Source: Aggregatilinea lenta
Lineage (GTDB): Bacteria > Chloroflexota > Anaerolineae > Aggregatilineales > Aggregatilineaceae
Direction: 5' to 3'
Length of the DNA: 64,000 nucleotides
Assembly (NCBI RefSeq): GCF_003569045.1
Contig: NZ_BFCB01000003.1
Location: forward strand, 2,728,001-2,792,000
In this document: piece by piece, positions 30,764 through 40,350 of the stretch
How the letters are laid out: each line of letters opens with the position of its first letter
How positions within the stretch are numbered: the first letter of the stretch is position 1
The notes under the pieces: model-generated
Database searches by the model: none
Seen by the model: the letters and a program-made list of their open reading frames with translations, nothing else
Told to the model about the DNA's origin: nothing
Program-made: the position numbers and the translations under genes

Positions 30764-31681
30764 ATGAGCGATCCCTTTGAGCCGGTAGAATTCGTCGCTG
30801 AGACGGGTGGCGAGCGACTGGACAAGATGTTAGCGGCGCGGTTTGCGGACCTGTCGCGCTCGCAGATTCAGACTTTGATCCGTGACGGGCAGGTAATGGT
30901 CAACGGTAGGCCGGGCAAAGCTTCGTACCGCGTCGAGGGCGGCGAGCAGGTGCTCGTCAACGTGCCTGTAGTCGAGGTGGCCCCCGCGCCCAGGCCGGAG
31001 GCGATCCCGCTGGACGTGCTGTATGAGGATGAGAGCGTGGCGGTGATCAACAAACCGGCGGGCATGGTGGTGCATCCCGCGGTAGGCCACGCGGGCGGCA
31101 CGTTGGTGAATGGCGTGTTGGCGCGCTGGCCGGAGATCGCCGCCTTCGGCGAGGTGGACCGGGCGGGCATCGTGCACCGTCTGGACAAGGAGACGTCCGG
31201 CGTGATCGTGATCGCCAAGACGCTGACAGCGCTGGAAAACCTGCGGCAGCAGTTCAAGGATCGCGCCATCTCCAAGCGCTATATCGCGCTCGTGGACGGC
31301 GTGCCGGAGACGAGCGAGGGCGTGATCGACGCGCCGATTGGCCGCGACACGGCGCAGCGCAAACGGATGTCGGTGGTCCGCGATGGCCGCGAATCGATGA
31401 CCGAATTCCGCGTGTTGGAGACGTTCAACGACTACGCGTTGATCGAAGCATTCCCCAAGACGGGCCGTACGCACCAGATCCGCGTGCACATGGCGTTCGT
31501 TGATCATCCCGTGGTGGGCGACACGGTCTACGGGCGGCGCAAGCAGGGTCTCAAGATGAAGCGGCACTTCCTGCACGCGGCCTCGATCACCTTTGCGCAA
31601 CCGGACACGGGCGAGCCGATCACGGTCGAAGCGCCGTTGCCCACCAGCTTGCAGGCCGTGTTGGACAGGCTGCCGCGCTGA
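30764..31681 (+). CDS. RluA/RluD-family pseudouridine synthase
   Basis: 305 residues. An N-terminal S4 RNA-binding domain (about 15-70: RLDKMLAARFADLSRSQIQ) precedes the synthase domain with the catalytic HRLDKETSG (Asp at about 142) and TGRTHQIRVHM (about 237-247). This order matches RluD/RluC, which modify uridines of 23S rRNA. The exact target cannot be read from sequence. Confidence 0.93.
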   Translation: MSDPFEPVEFVAETGGERLDKMLAARFADLSRSQIQTLIRDGQVMVNGRPGKASYRVEGGEQVLVNVPVVEVAPAPRPEAIPLDVLYEDESVAVINKPAGMVVHPAVGHAGGTLVNGVLARWPEIAAFGEVDRAGIVHRLDKETSGVIVIAKTLTALENLRQQFKDRAISKRYIALVDGVPETSEGVIDAPIGRDTAQRKRMSVVRDGRESMTEFRVLETFNDYALIEAFPKTGRTHQIRVHMAFVDHPVVGDTVYGRRKQGLKMKRHFLHAASITFAQPDTGEPITVEAPLPTSLQAVLDRLPR

Positions 31682-31735
31682 TAGGAATGGGCCCGGAAAA
31701 CACGGCGCGCGAGCGACGTGCACGGCCCGGCATTG

Positions 31736-31764
31736 TTGCGAGAACGGGGGTTTGGCGCTACAGT
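31736..31764 (+). promoter_or_regulatory. Candidate promoter of the nitrilase-fold gene
   Basis: TTGCGA (31736-31741), a 17-base spacer and TACAGT (31759-31764), identical hexamers to the fhs promoter candidate, about 72 bases before the ATG. Confidence 0.55.
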
Positions 31765-31835
31765 ACCCCACCAGGGACTCGATGCATATTCCCCGTTGAA
31801 AAAAAGCCACTCATCCCCACAAATGAGGAGAATCC

Positions 31836-32768
31836 ATGCGTGAGATCACGGTTGCCACGGTTCAAATGAAACCGGCCCTGGGCGAGATTGAAGACAATCT
31901 GGTGAAGATGTCCGAGTTTGTGTCCAAAATCGCCTCGCAGCAAAAAGTTGACCTCATAGTTTTTCCAGAACTGATCACCAGCGGCTACGAACTGGGTGTG
32001 CGCTTCACCGAGCTGGCGCAGCGCATCCCCGGTCCCAGTGTGAACGTGCTGGCACAGCGTGCCGCCGAATTTGGTGTGTATATCGCCTTCGGCATGGCGG
32101 CCAAAGAGCGCGTCGAGAGCGTGCTGTATAACTCGGCGGTGCTGGTCGGCCCGGATGGCGAGCTGGTTGGCAACTACAACAAGATCCACCTGCGCGGCGA
32201 AGAGCGCATGGCCTTTCGCGAAGGCTTTCGCCTGCCCGTGTTCGAGACGGAGTTTGGCGTGCTGGGCCTGATGCTGGGCTGGGATTTGGCGTTCCCCGAA
32301 GTCGCCCGTTCCCTGACGCTTGAGGGCGCGGAGCTGCTGGCCGTCATGGCGAACTGGGAAGCCGACCAGATGGAAGAATGGCGGACCTTCGTGCGCGCCC
32401 GCTCCTATGAGAACGGCCTGTTTGTGGCGGCGGCCAACCGCGCCGGTGAAGACGTCACGCTGAGCTTCGGCGGTGAAAGTATGGTCGTCGGGCCGGGCGG
32501 CAAGACGTACGCCTACCTCGAAACGCCGACGCCGGAGCCGGAAAAGCCCGCCGAGCCGGAGAAGAAGGACGAGGCTGCTGGCGACGAGAAGACGCCCGAA
32601 AAGAAAGCTGAGAAGAAGTCCGCCGCTGAGGCCAAACCGGGCGAGCCGCCGGAGGGCTTCGTCGTGGCGCGTATCGACCTGGAAGACGTGCGCCGCCACC
32701 GTGAGGAACGGCAGACCATCCAGGCGCGCCAGCCATCCGTCTACCGCGCCCTGGTGAGGCGCTACTAG
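31836..32768 (+). CDS. Nitrilase-superfamily protein lacking the catalytic cysteine
   Basis: 310 residues with the carbon-nitrogen hydrolase fold throughout: VATVQMKPALG, LIVFPEL with Glu45, and YNKIHL with Lys116. These are two of the three catalytic residues. At the third, where the family has (I/V)C(Y/W)D, the sequence is LGWDLAFPE with Gly148 (codon GGC at 32277-32279). The protein therefore cannot use the usual thioester mechanism and is probably a pseudoenzyme or binding protein. Residues about 228-272 are a Lys/Glu/Pro/Ala-rich low-complexity insert before the last conserved strand (VVARIDLEDVRRHR). The GAGGAG ribosome site is good and the frame is intact, so it is not a decaying gene. 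Confidence 0.85.
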   Translation: MREITVATVQMKPALGEIEDNLVKMSEFVSKIASQQKVDLIVFPELITSGYELGVRFTELAQRIPGPSVNVLAQRAAEFGVYIAFGMAAKERVESVLYNSAVLVGPDGELVGNYNKIHLRGEERMAFREGFRLPVFETEFGVLGLMLGWDLAFPEVARSLTLEGAELLAVMANWEADQMEEWRTFVRARSYENGLFVAAANRAGEDVTLSFGGESMVVGPGGKTYAYLETPTPEPEKPAEPEKKDEAAGDEKTPEKKAEKKSAAEAKPGEPPEGFVVARIDLEDVRRHREERQTIQARQPSVYRALVRRY

Positions 32769-32803
32769 CGTCTTGAGCGCCCGCGCAGGGCAGGTGAGGG
32801 ACC

Positions 32804-33034
32804 ATGATCGACGGCGAGCAGAATCACGACCAGCCCGAAGATGAAACGGCCTATGTCGGTGCGCCGACTGAATACGCAGACTCGCAGGAAATGCCGGACT
32901 GGGTGCAGAGTGGCGTCAAGGTGCTTGTCGCCATCCCGGCCCTGATCGCAACCCTCAGCGTCATCGAGCTGGTCTTGTTCTGTGGGGTCGCCGTCGTCGT
33001 CGTGCTGGTGGCGCTGTTTTTCATAGTCCTGTAA
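32804..33034 (+). CDS. Small membrane protein, 76 aa
   Basis: A hydrophilic acidic N-terminus (about 1-35) is followed by a hydrophobic stretch from about 38 to 76, enough for one long or two short membrane segments ending at the C-terminus. GTGAGGGACC precedes the ATG. No family recognised. Confidence 0.6.
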   Translation: MIDGEQNHDQPEDETAYVGAPTEYADSQEMPDWVQSGVKVLVAIPALIATLSVIELVLFCGVAVVVVLVALFFIVL

Positions 33035-33111
33035 ACGGAATATGACCTTTGTGCCCGCCCCGCGTGATCAACGCTGGACGGGTTTTTGTGGACTCCAACG
33101 GAGACTGAGCA

Positions 33112-34149
33112 GTGGATCGAATTGATTTGCGGAGCGATACGGTAACGTGGCCCACGGTGGAGATGCGCAAGGCGATGGCCGAGGCCGCGGTGGGCGACGA
33201 CGTGTACGGCGAAGATCCGACCGTCAACCAGTTGGAGGCTGATGCTGCGCGTCGCCTGGGCAAAGAGGCTGCCCTGTTCGTCTCCAGCGGTACGATGGGT
33301 AACCTCGCGGCGATCCTGGCGCACTGCGGGCGCGGCGACGAAGCGATTATTGGCGATAAGTCGCACACCTTTGAGCATGAAGTGGGCGGTATGGCGGCGC
33401 TAGGCGGCGTTCAGCCGAGTCTGATCCCTGTCCAGGCGGACGGCACGCTGCCGCTCGAGGCGATCCGGCACGCGATTCGCTCGGAGGACGTGCACTACCC
33501 GACGACACGCCTGATCGCGCTGGAAAACACGCAGGGATCCGTGGGCGGCATCCCGATCCCGAAGCCGTACATCGACGTGGTCGGCGCGCTGGCCCACGAA
33601 AATGGGCTGCTGCTGCACATCGATGGCGCGCGGCTGTTCAACGCGGCGACCGCGCTCGACTGCGACGTGGCGGAGCTGGTGGCCGCGGCAGACAGCGTGA
33701 CGTTCTGCCTGTCGAAAGGGCTGTGCGCACCGGTCGGCTCAGTCCTGGTCGGCTCGCACGAGTTCATTCACCGCGCGCGGCGCGTGCGCAAGATGCTGGG
33801 CGGCGGGACGCGGCAGGCGGGCATGCTGGCGGCGGCGGGCTTGATCGCGCTGCACGAGATGACGGGACGCCTCGGTGACGATCACGCCAACGCGCGCCTG
33901 CTGGCCGAAGGACTGTCCGAACTGCCGCAGATCGACATCGACCTGGACCGCGTGCAGACGAATATGGTGTTCTTCAGCCTACGGGACGATGCCGAAATCA
34001 GCGCGCCGGAACTGGCGGAACGGCTGAAAGCGCATAATATCTGGATCATGGCTATGGACGAGCGACAGTTCCGTGCCGTGACGCACTACTGGATTCGCCC
34101 GGAGCACGTCATCGAGGTGCTGGTGGCGCTGCAAGAGGAGTTGTCGTGA
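33112..34149 (+). CDS. ltaE: Low-specificity L-threonine aldolase (beta-eliminating lyase family)
   Basis: 345 residues, a fold-type I PLP enzyme. [12 protein letters not shown] and [16 protein letters not shown] are the family N-terminus. SGTMGNL binds the cofactor phosphate, [11 protein letters not shown] holds the Asp over the pyridine ring, and [13 protein letters not shown] carries the PLP lysine. It splits L-threonine or allo-threonine to glycine and acetaldehyde. It overlaps the next gene by four bases. Confidence 0.93.
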   Translation: MDRIDLRSDTVTWPTVEMRKAMAEAAVGDDVYGEDPTVNQLEADAARRLGKEAALFVSSGTMGNLAAILAHCGRGDEAIIGDKSHTFEHEVGGMAALGGVQPSLIPVQADGTLPLEAIRHAIRSEDVHYPTTRLIALENTQGSVGGIPIPKPYIDVVGALAHENGLLLHIDGARLFNAATALDCDVAELVAAADSVTFCLSKGLCAPVGSVLVGSHEFIHRARRVRKMLGGGTRQAGMLAAAGLIALHEMTGRLGDDHANARLLAEGLSELPQIDIDLDRVQTNMVFFSLRDDAEISAPELAERLKAHNIWIMAMDERQFRAVTHYWIRPEHVIEVLVALQEELS

Positions 34150-34976
34150 ACCGATTATTTGGCGGGCCGGAGCGGCCAGATGAGGATGATCAGCCCGCGC
34201 CGCGCCCGATGCAACCGCTCGACCGCAGCCGTCCGCGCACGAGCTACCCACCGCAGGCGATCCCGCTGCGACAGGATGACGACGTGCCGGACGAAGACGA
34301 GGAGGACGAGGATCTCTGGGAGGACGAGCCGGGGCCGGACGAAGACAAGCCGCGCGCCAGCCGCCAGGATCTCGACCCGGTCTTCGGCTACGTGTTGGCG
34401 ATGGCGCTCAGCGTCGGCCTGACGCCGATCGACACCGACACGCGCTACATCCTGCTGTGGACGTTCCTGGCCTTGATGGGCGGTATGGCGTTCGTGCTGG
34501 GCGGCGGCAAGCCGCAAAAAGCCACCGATCCGGGCGACCTCGTATGGGGCCTGTTCCTGGGCGGACTGAGCGGCGGCGCGCTGATGCTGGTGGGCGGCGA
34601 CACGCTGGCGGTAACCTCGGAGCGGCTGTTCGGCGCGACCCGCAGCGAAAACTCGCTGCTGATCACGTGGGCGATGCAGGCGACCCTGTTTGTCATGCCG
34701 CTGGCGGAGACGCTGTTCTTTAGGGGCGCGATGCAGCGCGTGCATACATTCCTGACGGTGGCGCTGTTGGCGAGCTTGTGGTCGGTGCTGCTGTTCTTCC
34801 CGGCACTGGACCTGGGCGGATCGCCTGCTGTCGCGGTCGTGTACGGCGCCGCGCTGGTGCTGCTCAACTTCCTCTACGGCTACGTGAACTTCCGGCACGG
34901 GCTGGCGGCGAGCCTCGTCTGCCAGATCACGGCGGGATCGCTGCTGCTGCTGGCCCCGATGGTCGTTATGGGCTAG
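34146..34976 (+). CDS. Membrane protein, CPBP/Abi-protease-like but degenerate
   Basis: 276 residues. The first ~80 are Pro/Asp/Glu/Arg-rich and cytoplasmic. About six membrane segments follow. The segment [14 protein letters not shown]-like ([12 protein letters not shown], about 192-203) resembles the EExxxR motif of CPBP intramembrane proteases, but the second Glu is Thr. It may be an inactive relative. It is translationally coupled to the aldolase (ATGA overlap) but has no evident functional link. Confidence 0.6.
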   Translation: MNRLFGGPERPDEDDQPAPRPMQPLDRSRPRTSYPPQAIPLRQDDDVPDEDEEDEDLWEDEPGPDEDKPRASRQDLDPVFGYVLAMALSVGLTPIDTDTRYILLWTFLALMGGMAFVLGGGKPQKATDPGDLVWGLFLGGLSGGALMLVGGDTLAVTSERLFGATRSENSLLITWAMQATLFVMPLAETLFFRGAMQRVHTFLTVALLASLWSVLLFFPALDLGGSPAVAVVYGAALVLLNFLYGYVNFRHGLAASLVCQITAGSLLLLAPMVVMG

Positions 34977-36345
34977 GGGCGGTGGCGCTGCTCTGTGCCT
35001 GCCAGATGCGAATCCGCTCCAACTGGCAAGTCGTAGGCACGCTCTCCGCGTAGCAGAAAAACGCGACCGACCCGCCGGTGAACGCCTCGTCGTGATAGGT
35101 GCCGAGCAACGTGCCGTTGACATAGACCGTCAGGTCGCCGTTGGCGGACGTTTCGGCGGTCAGGATGTTGGTCGCCGCACCGGGTTGGATGGCGTCGGAC
35201 GGCGTCCAGGGCTGGAGGTCGCGCGTGGGCTGGTTCTGCTGGACTACGGCGACGCGGTAGGCGCTGTCGTTCGAGATCCCGAAGTACACGAAGTTGAAGT
35301 CATCCTGGTAATGCAGCCACAGGCCATATTCGGCGGACTGCGCGTCCTGGTCCAACAGGCGCACCTGGGCCTCGACAGTGTAATTCGTAAACTGGCGTCC
35401 CTCGATCGATCCCCACGAGCGCGCGAAGCCACGATCCTGAATGTCCCGCAGCTTGATCTCGTACGCGCCATCGACGATGCGATTGGTGTAGGTATCGTCA
35501 CTGCCCTCGTACCATGCGGCGGCGCTGACACCTCCGGCAAACGTCTCATCCACCGCCAGCGCGTAGCCTGTGCGCGGCCCAGTGGGGAAAGTCGGCGTCG
35601 GGCCGGATGGGACGGCGACGGTGTGGTCGGATGGGACGAGCTGCACGGTGTAGGTCGCCGCGATGCCGCCATCGGGCGTGGTCAGGTCGTTGTCGCCGAG
35701 CGGCCAGCCCTCGTTGGGATCGAAGCCGATCATGCCCTGACCCAATACAGTGATCCCCGCAAACCACTCGTACAGTGCTCCATCCGACGCACCGACGACC
35801 GCCGCCAGCGGATCGTTCAGGGTGTCGCCGCCCCGCTGCCAGTTGCGGAAGCCGACCGCCAGACTTGATGCCAACGCATCCACACCAAATGACTCCGCGC
35901 TGGCGTAATGGCGATTGTGGAGCGCCAACAGCCAGAGGGTGACGCGGTGCGTCTCGTCGTTGATGCCCAGCTCCAGCGGATAGCCGTCCAGCGCATAATC
36001 GTCGCTGGCCGCGCCCGCGCGGTTAGCGGGGTAGAGCAGGTAGCTGTACGCGCCCTGGTCGTCGGTCAGCAGGAAATACAGCTGGACGTCCTGATCCGCG
36101 TCGCGGTTGGGTAGTTGGATCGAGGGGAAGGTGATGCGCAGCCGTGTGCCGGTGATCGGCTCGCTGCTGATGCGCAGCGCGTCGCTGTCGGGTGTGTGGG
36201 CCGTGGTCCCGGGGGGTTCCGTGACGCTCGGTTCATCCGAGCCGGAAAGCCTGCCGCAGCCCGCCGCGATCAGACTGAGGCCGAGTAGCAGCGCCGCTGC
36301 CAGTAGCCGGGAACGGACCGTGTGCGACCATCTCATCCTAGCCAC
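34966..36345 (-). CDS. Lipoprotein with C-terminal laminin-G/DUF1080-like beta-sandwich
   Basis: 459 residues if the GTG at 36345 is the start (453 from the ATG at 36336). The N-terminus is a lipoprotein signal with lipobox IAAGC (Cys at about 30). Residues about 55-250 are a beta-rich domain of unknown family. Residues about 270-445 (SWGSIEGRQFTNYTVEAQV, then YGLWLHYQDDFNFVYFGIS, then NGTLLGTYHDEAF) resemble a concanavalin-like carbohydrate-binding or DUF1080-type fold. It begins directly after the stop of the large GAP1-like gene, so the two form an operon. Its 3' end overlaps the convergent membrane-protein gene by 11 bases. Confidence 0.7.
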   Translation of the reverse strand: MARMRWSHTVRSRLLAAALLLGLSLIAAGCGRLSGSDEPSVTEPPGTTAHTPDSDALRISSEPITGTRLRITFPSIQLPNRDADQDVQLYFLLTDDQGAYSYLLYPANRAGAASDDYALDGYPLELGINDETHRVTLWLLALHNRHYASAESFGVDALASSLAVGFRNWQRGGDTLNDPLAAVVGASDGALYEWFAGITVLGQGMIGFDPNEGWPLGDNDLTTPDGGIAATYTVQLVPSDHTVAVPSGPTPTFPTGPRTGYALAVDETFAGGVSAAAWYEGSDDTYTNRIVDGAYEIKLRDIQDRGFARSWGSIEGRQFTNYTVEAQVRLLDQDAQSAEYGLWLHYQDDFNFVYFGISNDSAYRVAVVQQNQPTRDLQPWTPSDAIQPGAATNILTAETSANGDLTVYVNGTLLGTYHDEAFTGGSVAFFCYAESVPTTCQLERIRIWQAQSSATAPSP

Positions 36346-39300
36346 TCACGTTCGTGTGCGATGCTTGCGCGCAAAATAGCCGTGAATCCAGCGCAGCGCT
36401 TCCAGGGCGTTGCGCGGCTGGCGCTGGCCGGTTTCGAGCTGCTGGGGGAGGCCGCTGCTGCCGAGAACGCGCTCCGTGGCCGAGTCCGCAATGAGGTCGA
36501 TCACGGCGGCCAGGTTCTGGCAGTCCGCCGCGAACTGTTCCTGAACGCGCCGCTGGTTGTACAGCGACAGCGTGCCCCACAGACTGTCCAGCTCGCTGGC
36601 GAGCGCCACCGGGGGTACGCCCGCGAAGCGCTTGCCCTTGTAGGCAGTGTTCAGCCCTTCGAGCAGATGCACCATCGTGTCCGTTTCGCGCAGGAACATG
36701 GCGGCGGAGCGCGTGCCGAACAAGTGCGCCATCGACTCCCGCTCGAGCTTCAGAGGGATCGTGCGGTGATCCGCAAACTGCCCGCCGACGAAGCGCAGCA
36801 GGTCCAGCCCCGACTGTGGTGACGCCTCGCCGCGCACCAGCCGTTCGTGCGGGGTGGTTTTGCGCTGTTTCTCCGCCTCGCTGTGGAGGTCGTAGACCTG
36901 TTCCATGATCTGGAACAGGTTGTCGGCCACGCGTGCGCGCTCCGCTTCGGACAGCCCGCCCGTCATCTGGTCCAGGTCGCGCCGGATGCGGTGGTTGGGC
37001 GGCAGCTCTTTGTCGGCATGGTAGGTGCTGGCAAGGTCGAGCAGGAGCCGCGCCGTCGTGTGGACCGATTCGGAAAAACGCATCAGGCTGGCGTTGTTGG
37101 TGGCCAGCCGCATCAGCCACGAAGCCTGCAGCGCGCGGCCCACGTCCGCCCGCAGCGACTGGGTGAACGAGGCGAGCAGCACGGGAACCTGCTCGTTGCG
37201 CACGCCGCGAATGTAGCGCCGCAGCAGTTCCAGCGCCGCGTCAGACACCTCAGGGTCCCAGGTGATATGCGGCCACATGCGCGTGATCATCACCGCGCCA
37301 TCCGCGCCGGTCGCCAGAATGTGATCGACGAGCGACGCGCCCACACGCAGCGCGTCGAGTGCGTTGCGCTGCTGGCTGTGCAGCGCGAGCAACTTGAGGG
37401 TGTAATCGTAGCCGATGACCTCGATCAGGTGATTGTCGTTGAACACCATTGTCGTCAGCCGCCGCGCCGCGTAGTCGTGCTCGGCGGACCATTTGCCGCT
37501 GAGCAGCGCGCCGCAGAAGATCGCGGTGCGCGGCTCAGGCCGGATCTGGCTGCCTTCCAGGTGGGCCAGCGCGGCCTGCATCTGCCCCGCCGGGAGCGGC
37601 AGCGTGGCGAAAATCTCCCCGGCCAGTTCTGTGAACGCCGGGAAGCGGTCTCCGTGGAACACCACGCTTTGATACGTTTCGAGCAGGGTCATGGCCTGAC
37701 CATAGCTGCCGGTTTGCAGCAGAAGCTGCACCAGCACTCGCGGGCCGGGCGGCTCCAGTGCGGCGATCAGGTCGGGCTGGCTGAAGTCGCTTACGACGTG
37801 CTGGATGAGGGTCGCGTACTTCGCTCGATCGCTCGACTGCGCGATGGTGAGCAGGGCTTGCATGGCCTGGGTGTCGATGAGCGCAATTTTGCGGGTCAGG
37901 ACGGCCCACTCGATGAAGCGTGCCATAATGGTGGCGTGCTGGGCTTCGCCGTACACACGCGCACCATAGTCCAGCACGTGGGGCAGGATAGGCTGCGGTA
38001 CGCTGGCGCTCAAATAGTCGACGGCGGTGCGGGTTGAGTCGGGAAGCTGCTTGGTGAACGCAGCATCGGCCAACAGGCGCTGGAAATCACCCGCGGGCTG
38101 TGACTGCGCGGACAGCAAGAACACGGCATTCGCCAGCTCGGCATAGGTGTGCGTGGCGGGCTGCGCGATGGCGATCATCTCCGGGATGATCGCTTCCAGG
38201 CCCAGGCTGGGGTGAACTTCCTTCAGGCTGCCCAAAAACGCCCGCACGCCGGGTACATCGCCCCGCGCGAGCATCTCTTGCAGGCGGGCTTTGGCGGCTG
38301 CTTGCAGGCTGGGCTGCCACTGTGCCGCGAGTGTATCCGGCACGCCTAGAATCCAGCGCTGGAGCAGCGCGTAGACGGACTCCGCCTGGCCGTTCTGAAT
38401 GGCTGATTGCAGGTGCATTGCGATGTTCGACGCCAGATCGTCGCTGCTGACGGCGATGGCAGGGATCACATCGGCGCAGGCGAGATCGCCCACGGCCAGC
38501 GCCATGCCGATCAGGTGGCGCGCGTAGATCTGGCGCAGATCGGGCGGCAGGGTGGGATCTTCGCGCAGGACAGAAGCCGCCAGCTTGCGATCGACGGGCA
38601 TGCCATCGCGCACAGTCTGGTCGATTGCGGCGCGGCGCGACACCCAGTTCAGCGCCGTGCTCAGATTCTCGCGGTGCATCGTGCGCCAGACCGCCGTGCG
38701 TGCCATGTCATGTGTCTGCCTGACGACAATCGATGCGTCCAGTCGCAGCTGTCGGACGATGTAGGTGCTGTAGGGATGCTGCGGGACCGCCGTCAGCAGC
38801 TTGGCGTTGTCCCAGTCGAAGACGACGTGGTTGTCGGGTACGGCATAGCTGCTCAGGAACTTGATCTGCGCGGGCGACGCCTGTGGTGCGTTGACGTAGG
38901 TCGCGAAGGTCGCCGTGACGCGCGCGGGGACGGGCAGCAAGCCGAGCAGGGCCTGGACGAACTGCAGCCGCTTGGCCGCCGACACCGGGCTGTTTACGAT
39001 GGCGAGTGATTGACCTTCGATCAGGGCGGAAAGCAGCCCTTCAAGCGTTTTGTACGAGTCCTGGCAGATCATCAACAGGTCAAGCAACAGATCGGCCTGA
39101 TCCTGGGGCTTGCTCGGCGTGGGACGGTGAAGCTCAAATGGCACGAGGTTGCGCCGGATGCTGGCAAACGAGGGCATGTCCATCAGTGCCAGCGACTGGA
39201 ACGCGCTCGCGTTGCCTTCGAGGGCGCGCAGCGCCGCGACGGGCGTAAGGATGAACAGCAGCTGCGGATAGCCCGCGTCGTTGCGCTGGGCCTTGGCCAA

Positions 39301-39534
39301 CACGAAGTCGATGCTCTCACCCCGGAACACGCCAAACGCGCCGGGCATCTCCGGGCCGGTGTCGCCGGGAAGCGGCGGGGCCAGCCGAGCGACGCGCAGG
39401 CATTCCGCAACGTGCGCGGGCGTGATCTCGCCCGTCCGCGCGATGACGCCCGGCGTGGGCGAGACGCGTCCGTCTTCGGCGACAAGAGTGCCGAAATAGA
39501 GGCGCTGTAGTTGGAATGTCTCTGGTCCTGGCAC
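36346..39534 (-). CDS. Large (1062 aa) protein, GAP1-N2/GAP1-M-like (GTPase-associated) candidate
   Basis: No signal peptide or membrane segment. The N-terminal ~230 residues (FQLQRLYFGTLV at the start, PGAFGVFRGESIDFVLAKAQ, and LEGLLSALIEGQSLAIV with LLPVPARVTATFATYVN) follow the pattern I recall for the GAP1-N2 and GAP1-M domains, found in bacterial conflict-type GTPase systems. The remaining ~800 residues are mostly helical, with no motif I can name. The assignment is tentative. No GTPase or TIR/effector gene lies next to it; its only operon partner is the lipoprotein downstream. Confidence 0.55.
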   Translation of the reverse strand: MPGPETFQLQRLYFGTLVAEDGRVSPTPGVIARTGEITPAHVAECLRVARLAPPLPGDTGPEMPGAFGVFRGESIDFVLAKAQRNDAGYPQLLFILTPVAALRALEGNASAFQSLALMDMPSFASIRRNLVPFELHRPTPSKPQDQADLLLDLLMICQDSYKTLEGLLSALIEGQSLAIVNSPVSAAKRLQFVQALLGLLPVPARVTATFATYVNAPQASPAQIKFLSSYAVPDNHVVFDWDNAKLLTAVPQHPYSTYIVRQLRLDASIVVRQTHDMARTAVWRTMHRENLSTALNWVSRRAAIDQTVRDGMPVDRKLAASVLREDPTLPPDLRQIYARHLIGMALAVGDLACADVIPAIAVSSDDLASNIAMHLQSAIQNGQAESVYALLQRWILGVPDTLAAQWQPSLQAAAKARLQEMLARGDVPGVRAFLGSLKEVHPSLGLEAIIPEMIAIAQPATHTYAELANAVFLLSAQSQPAGDFQRLLADAAFTKQLPDSTRTAVDYLSASVPQPILPHVLDYGARVYGEAQHATIMARFIEWAVLTRKIALIDTQAMQALLTIAQSSDRAKYATLIQHVVSDFSQPDLIAALEPPGPRVLVQLLLQTGSYGQAMTLLETYQSVVFHGDRFPAFTELAGEIFATLPLPAGQMQAALAHLEGSQIRPEPRTAIFCGALLSGKWSAEHDYAARRLTTMVFNDNHLIEVIGYDYTLKLLALHSQQRNALDALRVGASLVDHILATGADGAVMITRMWPHITWDPEVSDAALELLRRYIRGVRNEQVPVLLASFTQSLRADVGRALQASWLMRLATNNASLMRFSESVHTTARLLLDLASTYHADKELPPNHRIRRDLDQMTGGLSEAERARVADNLFQIMEQVYDLHSEAEKQRKTTPHERLVRGEASPQSGLDLLRFVGGQFADHRTIPLKLERESMAHLFGTRSAAMFLRETDTMVHLLEGLNTAYKGKRFAGVPPVALASELDSLWGTLSLYNQRRVQEQFAADCQNLAAVIDLIADSATERVLGSSGLPQQLETGQRQPRNALEALRWIHGYFARKHRTRT

Positions 39535-39629
39535 GAAGAACCCTGCTCGATGAGTCGTGGTTTACGAGACAGCCGCACGATGAGCCGGGCTTTATTGTAC
39601 TCAATGCTGGCGTGTAGAGCCATGTGGCC

Positions 39630-40193
39630 TCATGTGCCGCGCAGATAGGCAGCCAAAGCTGCCGCGGCCTGTGCGCGCATAGAGATTTTCATCTTGTCCT
39701 CGCGTGCCATCTCGCCATAGGTGAGGGTCGATCCGGAGGGCTGGAAGACGCTGTCCCATCCGAAGCCATATGTGCCACGCGGGCTGGCCGTGATCGTCCC
39801 TTCGGTGTGGCCGGTAAATCGGTGCAGATGGGCCCCGTCAAACAGGCACAGCGCAACCGTGGCGACCGCACTGCGGTCGGTCCACGCGTCGAGCTGGCGG
39901 CACACTCCCTCTTCGCCGACGGCCTTGAGTAACCACTTGATCAGCGCGCCGGGGTAGCTGTTCCACGCGGTCAGCGCCAACCCGGTGTCCTCGACAAGAA
40001 CGGAGCCGGCGCCGAGGATCTGGAACGCTTTGCGCGCCTTGAAGCCCGCGACTTCGGCGGGATCGATGGACTGAATCTCCGGCACGTCCAGCTCTGCCCG
40101 CACAAGCGTCACGCCGCTGGCGGCGATCACCTCGTGGATTTCGCGATATTTCTCATCGTTCGAGGAGACAAACGTCAGCATGCGCGATGCCAT
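39630..40193 (-). CDS. rdgB: RdgB/HAM1-type non-canonical purine NTP pyrophosphatase
   Basis: 187 residues from the ATG at 40193 (GGGAGGGATC upstream), preferred to one four codons earlier. SSNDEKYREI (about 10-19) matches the S/TxNxxKxxE substrate loop, VEDTGLAL the catalytic Asp strand, and GFGWDSVFQPSG plus TYGEM the base-recognition region. The family hydrolyses ITP/dITP/XTP to monophosphates. It lies 62 bases outside the tRNA-Phe-derived repeat at 40255, so it is the first chromosomal gene left of the island. Confidence 0.88.
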   Translation of the reverse strand: MASRMLTFVSSNDEKYREIHEVIAASGVTLVRAELDVPEIQSIDPAEVAGFKARKAFQILGAGSVLVEDTGLALTAWNSYPGALIKWLLKAVGEEGVCRQLDAWTDRSAVATVALCLFDGAHLHRFTGHTEGTITASPRGTYGFGWDSVFQPSGSTLTYGEMAREDKMKISMRAQAAAALAAYLRGT

Positions 40194-40217
40194 GATCCCT
40201 CCCACGCCAGGAACTCA

Positions 40218-40247
40218 GACGGCCCACCTGAGCAGGTGGGTCGTTTT
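40218..40247 (+). terminator. Hairpin at the left island edge
   Basis: CCCACCTG (40223-40230) and CAGGTGGG (40233-40240) with loop AG, followed on the plus strand by TCGTTTTGG. It has the form of a terminator for transcription running leftward-to-rightward out of the rdgB leader, or for tRNA-Phe in the pre-insertion state read on the other strand. Confidence 0.5.
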
Positions 40248-40254
40248 GGTACTA

Positions 40255-40288
40255 TGCCGAGGCCCAGACTTCAACTGGGGACCCTATG
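40255..40288. repeat. attL-like direct repeat: copy of the 3' end of tRNA-Phe
   Basis: Thirty-three of 34 bases are identical to 52945-52978, the 3' end (discriminator base, acceptor, T arm, variable loop) of the intact tRNA-Phe gene, in the same orientation; the only change is C for G at 40272. Identity resumes six bases later for CAGTCA at the same offset. The 5' half of a tRNA is absent, so this is a fragment, as expected for an integration site. Confidence 0.85.
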
Positions 40289-40350
40289 TCCGCCAGTCAG
40301 TGCTTGGCCGGATCTCAGCTTACAGTCTGGCCAACCTGAACGGGATGATT

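Noticed and set aside
40255-40330. A second tRNA-Phe gene at the left island edge
   Set aside because: Only the 3' half matches; there is no D arm, no matching 5' acceptor strand and the anticodon loop is altered, so it is an attachment-site fragment.
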